A stretch of 64,000 nt of DNA from Sinomonas cyclohexanicum (GTDB lineage Bacteria > Actinomycetota > Actinomycetes > Actinomycetales > Micrococcaceae), in contig NZ_AP024525.1 of NCBI RefSeq assembly GCF_020886775.1, forward strand, positions 1,426,001 to 1,490,000. The letters are read 5' to 3'. Numbering within the stretch: position 1 is the first letter of the stretch; each line of letters opens with the position of its first letter. A program made the position numbers and the translations under genes. This document shows, piece after piece, positions 47,269 to 54,990 of the stretch. The notes beneath the pieces were generated by a model, which was not told the origin of the DNA, did no database searches, and worked only from the letters and a program-made list of their open reading frames with translations.

Positions 47269-47714
47269 TCATCCTCCGAACCGTCCACGGTTCCCACCTC
47301 TACGGGCTGGTTGGCCCCACCTCCGATCATGACTGGTATGAAGTCCACGACCACGTCCGGACCCGTCAGGTCGTCGCGGGCGGTGACGACACGTTGCGGA
47401 TCTCCCTATCCCATTGGCTGCGGCTCTGCGACATGGGGACGCACCAGGCGTTGGAGGCGATGTTCGCCCCCGATGACGCAACCACAGTGGACGTGTTCCG
47501 TGCGTTCCGACACGCGTACCGTGCGAACGTGCCGAATGCGCGGGCCACGTACCGGCGCACGATCGCCGCATTCAATACCTTGGAGCCGACACCTAAGCGG
47601 CGACGGCATGCGGTACGGTTGGCCCACGACGCCGAGTCGCTTACCGCGTCGGGCCGGTTCGACCCGACGGCGTTTTCCCGGACGTCACTGGCAGACATGG
47701 CGTTGTACCTCTGA
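47265..47714 (+). CDS. Phage-encoded nucleotidyltransferase-like protein
   Basis: The 149-residue protein starts 'VIILRTVHGSHLYGLVGPTSDHDWYEV', where GSHLYG...SDxDWYEV is the GS-x-Y-G...D-x-D-type signature of the predicted nucleotidyltransferases common in actinobacteriophages. A helical C-terminal half ('LEAMFAPDD...', 'FRAFRHAYRANVPNARATYRRTIAAFN') follows. The second acidic residue pair looks like DHDW. It starts in a GTGA overlap. A toxin-like MNT or RlaP-type role is possible. Confidence 0.75.
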   Translation: MIILRTVHGSHLYGLVGPTSDHDWYEVHDHVRTRQVVAGGDDTLRISLSHWLRLCDMGTHQALEAMFAPDDATTVDVFRAFRHAYRANVPNARATYRRTIAAFNTLEPTPKRRRHAVRLAHDAESLTASGRFDPTAFSRTSLADMALYL

Positions 47715-47728
47715 GGGCACGACAAATG

Positions 47729-47757
47729 GAGCCCCCCACCCGTGAGGGCGGGGGCTC
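47729..47757. terminator. Hairpin between converging early and late phage genes
   Basis: GAGCCCCC (47729-47736) pairs with GGGGGCTC (47750-47757). It lies 15 bp after the nucleotidyltransferase-like gene and just downstream of the last leftward gene, so it serves both directions. Confidence 0.75.
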
Positions 47758-47769
47758 TACTGTGTGTGT

Positions 47770-47934
47770 TCAGGAGGCGCGGAAGACGGTCGCGCCGTCC
47801 GGTGTGCGCTCGGTGGTGCGCTCGTACCGGGTGTGCTCGTCGGCCTCGTCCCTGCGTGTCACGTACAGGTCCCGGTCGTACGGGAGGTCGAGGGTGCGGC
47901 CATCCTGCCAGCCGCCGCGCAGTTCAACGAGCAC
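47770..47934 (-). CDS. Small phage protein
   Basis: A 54-residue frame reads VLVELRGGWQDGRTLDLPYD... and ends ...TPDGATVFRAS. On the minus strand TAGACT (47941-47946) ends six bases before the GTG, suggesting a leaderless promoter of its own. The frame has strong codon structure and fills the space between the terminator and the next leftward gene. No family is recognised. Confidence 0.6.
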   Translation of the reverse strand: MLVELRGGWQDGRTLDLPYDRDLYVTRRDEADEHTRYERTTERTPDGATVFRAS

Positions 47935-47994
47935 GCACCGAGTCTACCGGGCGATGGCCCGGGGCCTGGGTCGTCCCGGGCGCGGAAGACCGGC

Positions 47995-48471
47995 CTATGT
48001 CGTGGTCCAGAGGGATACGGCGGCGGTCGGTGTCCACGCAGGCTGGGAAGTGTGCGCCTGGAGGCAGCGGTACACGACCGAGTTGTAGGTAACCAGGTCG
48101 CCCACCTTGTACGCGACGGACGCGCCGGACCATGCGGGCGCGGACGGGAGGTCTAGCTGGGTCCAGCCGAGCGGGTACACGCCCGGGTCTGCGGACAGCC
48201 ACGCCCCGGACTTGTTGCGCCATGGGTGCCCGTTGAAGGTCACGATCACGCCGGGGCCGTGGCCGAACGTCGGCACCGGGGAGAAGGGGACCGGAGCAGG
48301 GTTGGGGCCGACCGCGCTCTCATACCGCTTGGCCAAGTCGGCGGCCTGGGCCGGTGCCGTAGTGAGTCGGGCGCGGCGCTCCTGCTCGGTGAGGACCGCG
48401 ATCCGGAGCGCGTCGAGGTCCGTGTCCGGCCACGCGGTCGTATCAGTCAAGTCTGGCAGGGGGAGCGTCAA
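47995..48471 (-). CDS. Phage protein with C-terminal chitin-binding (ChtBD3/CBM5-12-like) domain
   Basis: The 158-residue protein has a helical N-terminus (TDLDALRIAVLTEQERRARLTTAPAQAADLAKRYESAVG), a linker and a C-terminal ~45-residue domain 'WSGASVAYKVGDLVTYNSVVYRCLQAHTSQPAWTPTAAVSLWTT', which is the carbohydrate-binding module 5/12 pattern (VTYNGxxYxCxxAHTSQPxWxP). It starts at TTG 48471 with GAAAGGA seven bases upstream. It probably binds cell-surface sugars as part of the fibre tip, downstream of the collagen-like fibre gene. Confidence 0.8.
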   Translation of the reverse strand: MTLPLPDLTDTTAWPDTDLDALRIAVLTEQERRARLTTAPAQAADLAKRYESAVGPNPAPVPFSPVPTFGHGPGVIVTFNGHPWRNKSGAWLSADPGVYPLGWTQLDLPSAPAWSGASVAYKVGDLVTYNSVVYRCLQAHTSQPAWTPTAAVSLWTTT

Positions 48472-48485
48472 GGCTCAGTCCTTTC

Positions 48486-49661
48486 TTAGGCGGGGGTGCC
48501 CGGGAGGGTTGTGGGCCACTGCTCGGCCGCAGTCCACGTGCCGTTGTAGTGTGAATCCGTAAGGCCTGTCGCCCCGGTTCCGATCTTCTGGCCCGGAATC
48601 ACATAGAAGGGTGTCGTGCTGATCCCGAATCGTCCACCCGTGAAGCGAAGATAGGTATTGCCAGCGATCATGTGGGGGTTGAACCCGGCCGGGATGACGA
48701 TTGCGGTTTCTGCTGCGCTGTTGGAGTTCCAGACAGACTCGAAGTCCACCGTGCCGTTCACTCTGCGGATGGCGAAGGTGACCCCGGTGACCCCGTCGGT
48801 GATTGGCAGCAGACGCCAGCCCGTGTCCCCGTAGACGACCGTCCACGCTGTGTTCGTGGTTCCGGTGGACATCCACCGCCACGCGCCGTTGGTGCCCGCC
48901 GTGTCGAGGTAGATGCGCCCCGCGGAGGCCGGGGTGATGGCCCCGACGGGTGAGCCTGTGCCGGTGTAATCGTAGGTCGCGCCGGGACCCTGTGGCCCGG
49001 TCGGGCCCTGTGCGCCGGTGGCGCCCGTGGGGATGCCGAGATTGAGGGTCTGGTTCGGGGATGCGCCCGTCATGGATGCCGTGGCGGACGAGCCCGCCGC
49101 GAGGGTGGACACCGTCCCTATGGTGATGGTGTCCGCCGGTCCCGCGGGGCCCGTCGCCCCAGCCGGACCCGTCGGCCCAGCCGGACCCGTCGCCCCGGCT
49201 GCGCCGGCCGGGCCGACGACGGCGCCCGCGTCGGTCGTGGTCGAGTCCGTGCGGGTCAGGATCAGGTGCCCGTTGCCGTCGATGCTGCCCGAGGTGACGG
49301 TCGAGTTGGCCATGGCGACCCAGGCCGGGTCCGCAGCCACCGCGGCCAGGGTGAACGGGTTCACCCTGACCAGTGCCGGGTATGACGTGTCCGTGGACTT
49401 GACGGTGACGGTTTCCGTCTGGAAGAGGCGCCCCTGGTAGTACTTCCGTACCGTCCACGCCCACGTGCCGCCTGTCACCGCGAGGTTGACGGTCAGGTGC
49501 CCGGTCACGTCGGTGTCCGCCGTGAACGCGACAGGGAGGACTTCCTCTGACGCGCCCGGGCCGGTGAACGCGGCGGTGGGGGTGAACTCGAACGTCACCG
49601 GCGCCGGGGTGTTCGTCCCGGACACCGCCGGGGACGTCTCGTAGATCGTGATCTGCGGCAC
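48486..49661 (-). CDS. Tail fibre protein with collagen-like Gly-X-Y repeats
   Basis: The 391-residue protein has a beta-rich N-terminus, a collagen-like region at about residues 150-180 ('GPAGAAGATGPAGPTGPAG...'), a spacer ('ADTITIGTVSTLAAGSSATASM...NLGIPTGATG'), a second short Gly-X-Y stretch ('GAQGPTGPQGPG') and a beta-rich C-terminal head ('YDYTGTGSPVGAITPASAGRIYLDT', 'VYGDTGWRLL'). This is typical of trimeric siphovirus fibres. It starts at GTG with AAAGGAGG upstream. Its place after the lysis genes is uncommon. Confidence 0.85.
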   Translation of the reverse strand: MPQITIYETSPAVSGTNTPAPVTFEFTPTAAFTGPGASEEVLPVAFTADTDVTGHLTVNLAVTGGTWAWTVRKYYQGRLFQTETVTVKSTDTSYPALVRVNPFTLAAVAADPAWVAMANSTVTSGSIDGNGHLILTRTDSTTTDAGAVVGPAGAAGATGPAGPTGPAGATGPAGPADTITIGTVSTLAAGSSATASMTGASPNQTLNLGIPTGATGAQGPTGPQGPGATYDYTGTGSPVGAITPASAGRIYLDTAGTNGAWRWMSTGTTNTAWTVVYGDTGWRLLPITDGVTGVTFAIRRVNGTVDFESVWNSNSAAETAIVIPAGFNPHMIAGNTYLRFTGGRFGISTTPFYVIPGQKIGTGATGLTDSHYNGTWTAAEQWPTTLPGTPA

Positions 49662-49698
49662 GGAGGGGAGCCTCCTTTCAGGTTCGGGCGGTCAGGTG

Positions 49699-49989
49699 CT
49701 ACGCGGCCGGCGGCGCCGGCGGGGTCGACGCGGTGGCGGCTGCCTCGGCGGCCTTCCCGGCCGCACGCAGCGGGTCCGTCTTCGACCACGCCGCGATCTG
49801 CGCGATCACCAGCGGGATCGCCGCGATGATGAGGGGCTCAAACGGGCCCGACCATGTGAGCATCGACGGGGTCACCGTCCCGAGGAACGCCACCGCGAGG
49901 GTCGCGATCGAACCCCACGCGGTGCCCGACTTGACCTTCGGGGAGATGTCCGCGACGAACGCGGACACGGCGTCGAGCAGTGCGCTCAT
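49699..49989 (-). CDS. Holin-like phage membrane protein
   Basis: The 96-residue protein has an N-terminal amphipathic part ('MSALLDAVSAFVADISPKVKSGTAWGSIATLAVAFLGTVTPSM'), a second hydrophobic segment ('FEPLIIAAIPLVIAQIAAW') and an Ala/Pro-rich tail. Two membrane helices and its place in the lysis cassette suggest a holin. The ATG overlaps the previous stop by 4 bp (ATGA). Confidence 0.65.
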   Translation of the reverse strand: MSALLDAVSAFVADISPKVKSGTAWGSIATLAVAFLGTVTPSMLTWSGPFEPLIIAAIPLVIAQIAAWSKTDPLRAAGKAAEAAATASTPPAPPAA

Positions 49990-50390
49990 TGGGTGCCTTC
50001 TTTCTTGATTCCGAGGTGCTCGTGGAGCGCCTCCAGTAGTTGGGTCTGCTGTGCGTTGAGGGCCACGAGTGCGGCCATGGTGTCGCGGTCGTGCTGGGCG
50101 AGGGCCGCGTTGATGGCGTCCTGCCGCTTCGCGGAGATGAGGAGGATGCCGCCCTGCAACCCGGCAAGCGTGGATAGGGCCAGGTTCAGGAGGATGAAGG
50201 GGAACGGGTCCACCCCGTGGGTGCCATTGCCGAGCATCCACGCGGCCATGGCCCCGAGGAACCCGAAGATGAACCCCCACGAGCCCATCCCGGAACGGAG
50301 CACGTCGGCGGCGCGCTCCCCGAGGGTGAGGTCCGTCCCGGTGGGGACGGCCGGGTGCGGGCCCCAGTGGCGCTCGTGGTGGCTACCCAC
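49986..50390 (-). CDS. DUF1003-like phage membrane protein, holin candidate
   Basis: The 134-residue protein contains 'GSWGFIFGFLGAMAAWMLGNGTHGVDPFPFILLNLALSTLAGLQGGILLISAKRQD', the DUF1003 pattern with two membrane helices, then a C-terminal helix with Gln/Leu repeats. The start is GTG 50390, overlapping the upstream gene by 8 bp. It sits in a run of four small genes after the endolysin gene and could assist or control lysis. Confidence 0.75.
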   Translation of the reverse strand: MGSHHERHWGPHPAVPTGTDLTLGERAADVLRSGMGSWGFIFGFLGAMAAWMLGNGTHGVDPFPFILLNLALSTLAGLQGGILLISAKRQDAINAALAQHDRDTMAALVALNAQQTQLLEALHEHLGIKKEGTQ

Positions 50391-50769
50391 GGTGGTCCCG
50401 CTTGGGCCCGTCGAGGCGCCGGTGCAGGCGCCTCACCTCGCTCGCGGTCTTGTCCACCCGGTCCCGTAGTGAGTTGCCCGAGTTGGGGAACACCTCGTGG
50501 CGGATGTCGTCAAGGATCTGGTTCTGCTTCGCGAGGACTTCGTTCTGCTTCGACAGCACCTCATCCTGCTTCGTGAGGCGCTCGAAGATGCTGGGGATGC
50601 CAGGCTGCCCGGTCGAGGCGTTCACGGGGACGCCCATGGCGTGCCGCATGAACGCCCGGAACGCCCGGACCCCGGGGCCGACTTTGCGGACCACCCAGAA
50701 GACCATGCCGCCGAGGGCGGCGGTGCCACCAGCGGCGGCACCGAGCGCCGATACCGCCGCCCAGTCCAT
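50383..50769 (-). CDS. DUF2746-like phage protein: N-terminal membrane helix plus coiled coil
   Basis: The 128-residue protein begins with a membrane helix ('AVSALGAAAGGTAALGGMVFWVV'), followed by a charged stretch and a strong heptad repeat ('RLTKQDEVLSKQNEVLAKQNQILDDI'), ending in a basic tail. This matches small DUF2746-type proteins found in lysis regions of actinobacteriophages. The repeated KQ(D/N)EVL units show at DNA level as ~21-bp repeats on the opposite strand (50525-50580). Confidence 0.75.
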   Translation of the reverse strand: MDWAAVSALGAAAGGTAALGGMVFWVVRKVGPGVRAFRAFMRHAMGVPVNASTGQPGIPSIFERLTKQDEVLSKQNEVLAKQNQILDDIRHEVFPNSGNSLRDRVDKTASEVRRLHRRLDGPKRDHRG

Positions 50770-50773
50770 GGCC

Positions 50774-51046
50774 CTAGGCTCCGAGCTTCGCCGCCAGCGC
50801 CTTGGCTACGGCTGCGGCGATCTGGTCGGCGGACGGGGCCGCGGGGAGCTTCGCGGCGATCTGGTTCGCGAGGGCCGTGACCTGCGCGTCCGTGAGGGTC
50901 ACGTTCGCGGTCGTCTTTGGCAGGGCCGAGACGATGGTCTCGATGTTCAGGAGCCGGGCGTACAGTTCACCCGCGACCTGCTGCCCCTTGACCCCTGGCA
51001 CCCACGCGCCGTAGATGTAGTCGAGTTCTTCCTGGTTGGTGGCCAT
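50774..51046 (-). CDS. Small phage protein downstream of endolysin
   Basis: The 90-residue protein starts at ATG 51046 ('MATNQEELDYIYGAWVPGVKGQQVAGELYARLLNIETIVSAL') and ends with an Ala-rich helix ('DAQVTALANQIAAKLPAAPSADQIAAAVAKALAAKLGA'). It has no membrane segment. Similar short proteins often follow endolysin genes in actinobacteriophages. Function is unknown. An in-frame start at 51154 would lie inside the endolysin gene and is not used. Confidence 0.65.
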   Translation of the reverse strand: MATNQEELDYIYGAWVPGVKGQQVAGELYARLLNIETIVSALPKTTANVTLTDAQVTALANQIAAKLPAAPSADQIAAAVAKALAAKLGA

Positions 51047-51062
51047 GGCCTGTGTTTCCTTT

Positions 51063-52256
51063 CTAGAGTGCGAGGCGGTACAGGAACGCCTCGTCCTCGG
51101 TGGTGGGGAGTGGCCGCTTCGACAGGGCGTCGATCCGGTTGAGGTCGAGGTCACCGGGGCACGCGGTCGTCACCCAGTGGGAATGGGGGACGAGGGGCAT
51201 GCCGGCCCCGTACTGGGTGCGGAGCCAGTTCACGAGCCACCCGATGGTGGCGTATCCGGCGTCGGTGAGGTTCGGGTCGCATTCGATGGCGATGCTGGTC
51301 GCGTTGCCGTCCGCGGTCCCGGCGTGCCATGCGGCGTCGGGTGGGGACACGAGGCACGCGAGGCGCCCGTCTTCGCCGACGAAGTGCGCGGATACCTGCC
51401 GGGCGGTGCCGTCCGGGAGCTGCCCGGTCTCGAACTCGGTGCACACCCCCGCGTAGGTTGCGCCCGCGTCGGGGGCGTCCCAGTGGTGGATCGTGATCGA
51501 CCCGTACGACCGGGCCTGCCCGAACACGCCGGGCACGTCCCCGTTGGCGGTGAAGTACTTCGCGTCCCCCGACTCGTCGATGCTGTACACGGCCACCGAC
51601 GCCGGGGGGGCCTGACCGATGAGGGCGCACAGGGCGTCCCAGTCCGCCCCGGTCCCGAAGAACTCGTCAAGGTCGAGGTGGTTCGGCCACCCGTTCAACA
51701 GGCCCGAGGAGGTGAACTGCCACTCGATGCGCTGGTTCTGGCCGCCCCAGTACGGGATGTCCGCCAGACCCGAGGGCGGGTTGTAGCCCTGGATCTCCTG
51801 GTAGCCGAGGACGTAGGCGGCCTCCCACAGCGGATAGGAGGGGGCGACCGTGGACCAGTCGTAGGACGTGACCGTGTTGTAGGACATGTACACGACGGGG
51901 CGGATGTTGAGCTGGGTCTGGAGGCCGTCGAGCATGGCCTTGCAGTAGGCCACGTCGCCGACGTTGTCGCCCTCCCAGTCGAGGACGACCATCACGGTCC
52001 CGTCGATCACGTCCCGGGCGCGGGACACGAACCACGCGACCTCAGTGTCCGGGGTGGCCCCGGTGTACCCGTCGCGGGCGAAGTGGTACAGGGAGACGCG
52101 TTTGCCCGCGTTGCGTGCGGCGGCGAGCTGGTCACGCCAGTACGGGTTCTCGTACCCGTCGCCGCCGGTGGCCTTGATGTGCACGAAGTCACCGGGCACG
52201 ACCGCCGGGTCTAGGCCGTTCTGGTACGAGGACTCGTCGTAGCCGTAGAGGGGCAT
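51063..52256 (-). CDS. Endolysin with GH25 muramidase and N-acetylmuramoyl-L-alanine amidase domains
   Basis: The 397-residue lysin has two catalytic domains. The N-terminal ~205 residues are a GH25 muramidase ('YGYDESSYQNGLDP', 'FVHIKATGG', 'VVLDWEGDN' with catalytic Asp/Glu, 'IEWQFTSSG'). The C-terminal part is an amidase_2/PGRP domain ('GSITIHHWDAPDAG', 'FVGEDGRLACLVSPPDAAWHAGTADGNATSIAIECDPNLTD', 'SHWVTTACPGDLDL') with Zn ligands His/His/Cys-type. It would cut both glycan and peptide link of peptidoglycan. No separate cell-wall-binding module is seen. AAGGAAACC lies before the ATG. Confidence 0.92.
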   Translation of the reverse strand: MPLYGYDESSYQNGLDPAVVPGDFVHIKATGGDGYENPYWRDQLAAARNAGKRVSLYHFARDGYTGATPDTEVAWFVSRARDVIDGTVMVVLDWEGDNVGDVAYCKAMLDGLQTQLNIRPVVYMSYNTVTSYDWSTVAPSYPLWEAAYVLGYQEIQGYNPPSGLADIPYWGGQNQRIEWQFTSSGLLNGWPNHLDLDEFFGTGADWDALCALIGQAPPASVAVYSIDESGDAKYFTANGDVPGVFGQARSYGSITIHHWDAPDAGATYAGVCTEFETGQLPDGTARQVSAHFVGEDGRLACLVSPPDAAWHAGTADGNATSIAIECDPNLTDAGYATIGWLVNWLRTQYGAGMPLVPHSHWVTTACPGDLDLNRIDALSKRPLPTTEDEAFLYRLAL

Positions 52257-52268
52257 GGTGGGGTTTCC

Positions 52269-53195
52269 TTAGCGGATGCGGGTGACGCGGATGGTGGAGG
52301 ACACGGACGCGGACGAGTAGCCGAGGGAGTACACGAACTGGATCTGCGTGTTCGCGGTCGGGATGTACAGGTTCGGGACGTCGATGCTCTTCTGGGTGGA
52401 CCCGCCGACGAGGTCGTCTGCGGCGTACTGGACGGTCCCGGCGGTGTTCTGGATCTGCATGTACGACCCGGTCCCGGACACGGCGGGGAAGTTCGCCATC
52501 CACGACATGCAGTAGATCCCGACGTTGGCGAGCTGGATCGTCCCCGAGGCGGGGGACGTGATCCCCGTGGGGAGGACCGAGTTGGCGGTGTCGAGGGTCA
52601 TGGTCCCGGCGAGGAGCTGCGCCCCGGAGGTGCCCGAGTGGGAGCACGTCCACGACGCGTGGGAGAGGGCGCCGAAGTTGTTCAGGGACGGGTTCACGGT
52701 CTGGGTGATGTTCGCGTTCGTGATCGACGAGGCGTTCGCGGCCACGGCCACGTGGGCGATGTCAATCGAGTTCGCGGGGATCGCCGGGACCGCGGGGCTG
52801 GGCGCCGGCGTGCCGGTGATGACCTGGAGGACGGCGTTGTTCGTGGACCCGGAGTAGAACGAGTCGTTGATCGTGATGCACACGACGTCGATGCGCGGGT
52901 TCGTGGGGTTCGACGCGGCGACGGTGAGGGTCACGGGCCCGTCGTTGAGGACGAAGTACAGGCCCTGCGTGGAGAAGTCGGTGCCGGTGATGTTGGTGAC
53001 GTTGTTGCCCTGCACCCACGCCCGGCCCGGGTTGACGACGACGGCCATGGAGGGTGTGCCGGTCTGGGTGGTGGAGAAGTCCGACGACTCGACGAGGTTG
53101 GACCCGTTGGGCAGGAGGGAGGAGAGGGCCTGCCGGAACAGGGCGGCCGGGTGGGAGCCGTTCTGGAGGACGAAGGGCACAGCGGAAATAGCCAC
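52269..53195 (-). CDS. Minor tail / receptor-binding-type protein
   Basis: The 308-residue protein is Ser/Thr/Asn-rich. Its N-terminal ~150 residues ('AVVVNPGRAWVQGNNVT...', 'QGLYFVLNDGPVTLTVAASNPTNPRIDVVCITINDSFYSG') resemble baseplate/fibre attachment proteins; the C-terminal ~130 residues look like a C1q/TNF-like jelly roll ('NVGIYCMSWMANFPAVSGTGSYMQIQNTAGTVQYAAD'). AGGAGG precedes the GTG by five bases. It probably helps host recognition. Confidence 0.75.
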   Translation of the reverse strand: MAISAVPFVLQNGSHPAALFRQALSSLLPNGSNLVESSDFSTTQTGTPSMAVVVNPGRAWVQGNNVTNITGTDFSTQGLYFVLNDGPVTLTVAASNPTNPRIDVVCITINDSFYSGSTNNAVLQVITGTPAPSPAVPAIPANSIDIAHVAVAANASSITNANITQTVNPSLNNFGALSHASWTCSHSGTSGAQLLAGTMTLDTANSVLPTGITSPASGTIQLANVGIYCMSWMANFPAVSGTGSYMQIQNTAGTVQYAADDLVGGSTQKSIDVPNLYIPTANTQIQFVYSLGYSSASVSSTIRVTRIR

Positions 53196-53219
53196 AGGGG
53201 CCTCCTACGGGCGGTGGTG

Positions 53220-53858
53220 TCAGTGGACTTGGATGGCGACCGAGAGGGGGTAGCTGTTCAGGATCGAGCCGGGCAGGATGGTGGCCGGGAAGGGCCCGTC
53301 CGCCACCGAGGCGGTGTGCCCGAACACGGACAGGTCAGGGTGCGGCAGGGACACGCCGAGGACCGGGGTGGGCGGCACGTACGCCGTCGCGCGGGACATG
53401 GTGGGTGCGGTGGTCCCGGAGCCCTCCAGCTTCGCCGCGATCCACATCCACCCCTTGGGGACGGTGATGCTGGGCAGCGTGATGCTCTTCAGCCCGGTGC
53501 TGGACACGGGCACGGTCCCGAACTCGTAGCCCAACTGGAACCCGGCCAACGACCCGGAGTAGTAGGCGAGCCGCAGGCCGGTCCACCCGGCCTGTGCGAC
53601 GGCCACGTTCACGGTGACCTTCTGGATGACGACCGCGATCGGCACATACACGGGGTACCATTCGCAGACCTGCCCCGCCGACCCGATGCCGCCCGCCACT
53701 GGGCCGCCGGGGAGGACCATCCACGACGCCGCCACATACGGGCCCGAGGTGGACTCCACATACGGTGGGATGGTCGCGGCGGCGGAGCCCTGCACGGATT
53801 CGATGCCCTTGAGCCGGTCCTGTAGGTCGTGGCCGGGGCCGAGGATCGGTTTGGGCAC
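53220..53858 (-). CDS. Minor tail protein
   Basis: The 212-residue, beta-rich protein starts 'MPKPILGPGHDLQDRLKGIESVQG', a helical attachment segment, then a jelly-roll-like region ('YVPIAVVIQKVTVNVAVAQAGWTGLRLAYYSGSLAGFQLGYEFG'). No enzyme motif is visible. GTG start with AGGAGG five bases upstream. Its place between two tail genes supports a structural role. Confidence 0.7.
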   Translation of the reverse strand: MPKPILGPGHDLQDRLKGIESVQGSAAATIPPYVESTSGPYVAASWMVLPGGPVAGGIGSAGQVCEWYPVYVPIAVVIQKVTVNVAVAQAGWTGLRLAYYSGSLAGFQLGYEFGTVPVSSTGLKSITLPSITVPKGWMWIAAKLEGSGTTAPTMSRATAYVPPTPVLGVSLPHPDLSVFGHTASVADGPFPATILPGSILNSYPLSVAIQVH

Positions 53859-53867
53859 GGGGGCCTC

Positions 53868-54980
53868 CTAGTAGGCGGGTGGGGTGTTGAAGGTCCACTG
53901 CACGGTGGCCACACCCTGCGCGGGGATGTTCACGGAGTAGGCGACGGCCCGCCACCACTGGTTCAGGCCGAGGGGGAACCACGGGCACACGGGGGCGGTG
54001 AGGCGCACGTCGTCGCCGATGGCCGCCGCCCCGAGCGGCAGGGTCGGGTAGTCGATGGGGAGGGTGATCGTGGGGGCGGCGACGGGGCCGCCGAACAGGC
54101 TGATCAGGCCGTGCGAGATGGCGTCGAGGCGGCCCTGGTCGTTGACCTGCGAGAACTGGTACACGCCGGTGAACACGGGGAGCTGCCCGAGGCCGCCGGT
54201 GGCCTTCGTGGTGGCCGCCACGGACCGGATCGCCGCGTTGGAACCGGCACCTGACCCGACGGCGACGACCTTCGTGGTCATGCGCTGCGCGTCCGTGTTC
54301 CACTGCCACGCGGCGGCCCGGGTCAGGTCCACGGACCAGCCCGACGTGTGGTAGTCGGTCCCGGCGCGGGGGGTCCAGATGACCATGGTGTGTGATGGGC
54401 GGTCCCCGACGAGGCTGTTCTCGATGGTCCAGTCGACCCCGCCCGTGCCGGGGGTCACGGCGGCGGTCGCGTCGGCGAGGATCTGCCCGGCGGTGGCGTC
54501 CTTCGAGTACGTCCACGTCGCCGCGGCGGGGAGGCCCTGCACCTGGCGGCGGTGCGTGATGTACAGGGGCAGGGTCGTCTGTGCCCCGTCAAGGATTTTC
54601 TCGATCACGGTGACCGGGTCCGTCACGAGCGGCGCCCCGACACCGATGCCGGCGACCTCGTTCGTGACGAGGGTCAGGGCCGAGGTCAGTGCCGCGCCGG
54701 TCAGCTTGACCGCGAACGTGTCCGAGCTCATCTCCACCCGGTAGATGAACGCGGCGTGGAGGATGATGGGGCCCTGGCTGAACAGGACTTTGAAGGGTGC
54801 CCCGTTGAGGGACTGGATCACGGTCACGGGCCCGTGGGTGGCCGTGTCCGCGAGGTCGATGGTGATCGTGCACTCGCCGGCGTCGTTGAGGCGTACCGCG
54901 TACTGGGCGTCCGCGTAGGGCAGGTGGGTGAGGAACGTGTTGGTGTTGAAGTCCCACACGGTGATCGTCACGGGCGCCAC
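53868..54980 (-). CDS. Minor tail protein (Gp37-like tail hub/baseplate candidate)
   Basis: The 370-residue protein starts 'VAPVTITVWDFNTNTFLTHLPYADAQYAVRLNDAGECTITIDLAD' and contains 'ITHRRQVQGLPAAATWTYSKDATAGQILADATAAV' and 'GDDVRLTAPVCPWFPLGLNQWWRAVAYSVNIPAQGVATVQWTFNTPP'. This is the pattern of ReqiPepy6 Gp37-like/tail-hub proteins of actinobacterial siphoviruses. It follows the distal tail gene, the normal position. Confidence 0.75.
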   Translation of the reverse strand: MAPVTITVWDFNTNTFLTHLPYADAQYAVRLNDAGECTITIDLADTATHGPVTVIQSLNGAPFKVLFSQGPIILHAAFIYRVEMSSDTFAVKLTGAALTSALTLVTNEVAGIGVGAPLVTDPVTVIEKILDGAQTTLPLYITHRRQVQGLPAAATWTYSKDATAGQILADATAAVTPGTGGVDWTIENSLVGDRPSHTMVIWTPRAGTDYHTSGWSVDLTRAAAWQWNTDAQRMTTKVVAVGSGAGSNAAIRSVAATTKATGGLGQLPVFTGVYQFSQVNDQGRLDAISHGLISLFGGPVAAPTITLPIDYPTLPLGAAAIGDDVRLTAPVCPWFPLGLNQWWRAVAYSVNIPAQGVATVQWTFNTPPAY

Positions 54981-54990
54981 ACCGGCCCCC

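Noticed and set aside
46197-47714. Integrase or repressor at the prophage left end
   Set aside because: None of the four rightward genes has recombinase or helix-turn-helix features; the integration and immunity genes must lie outside the window.
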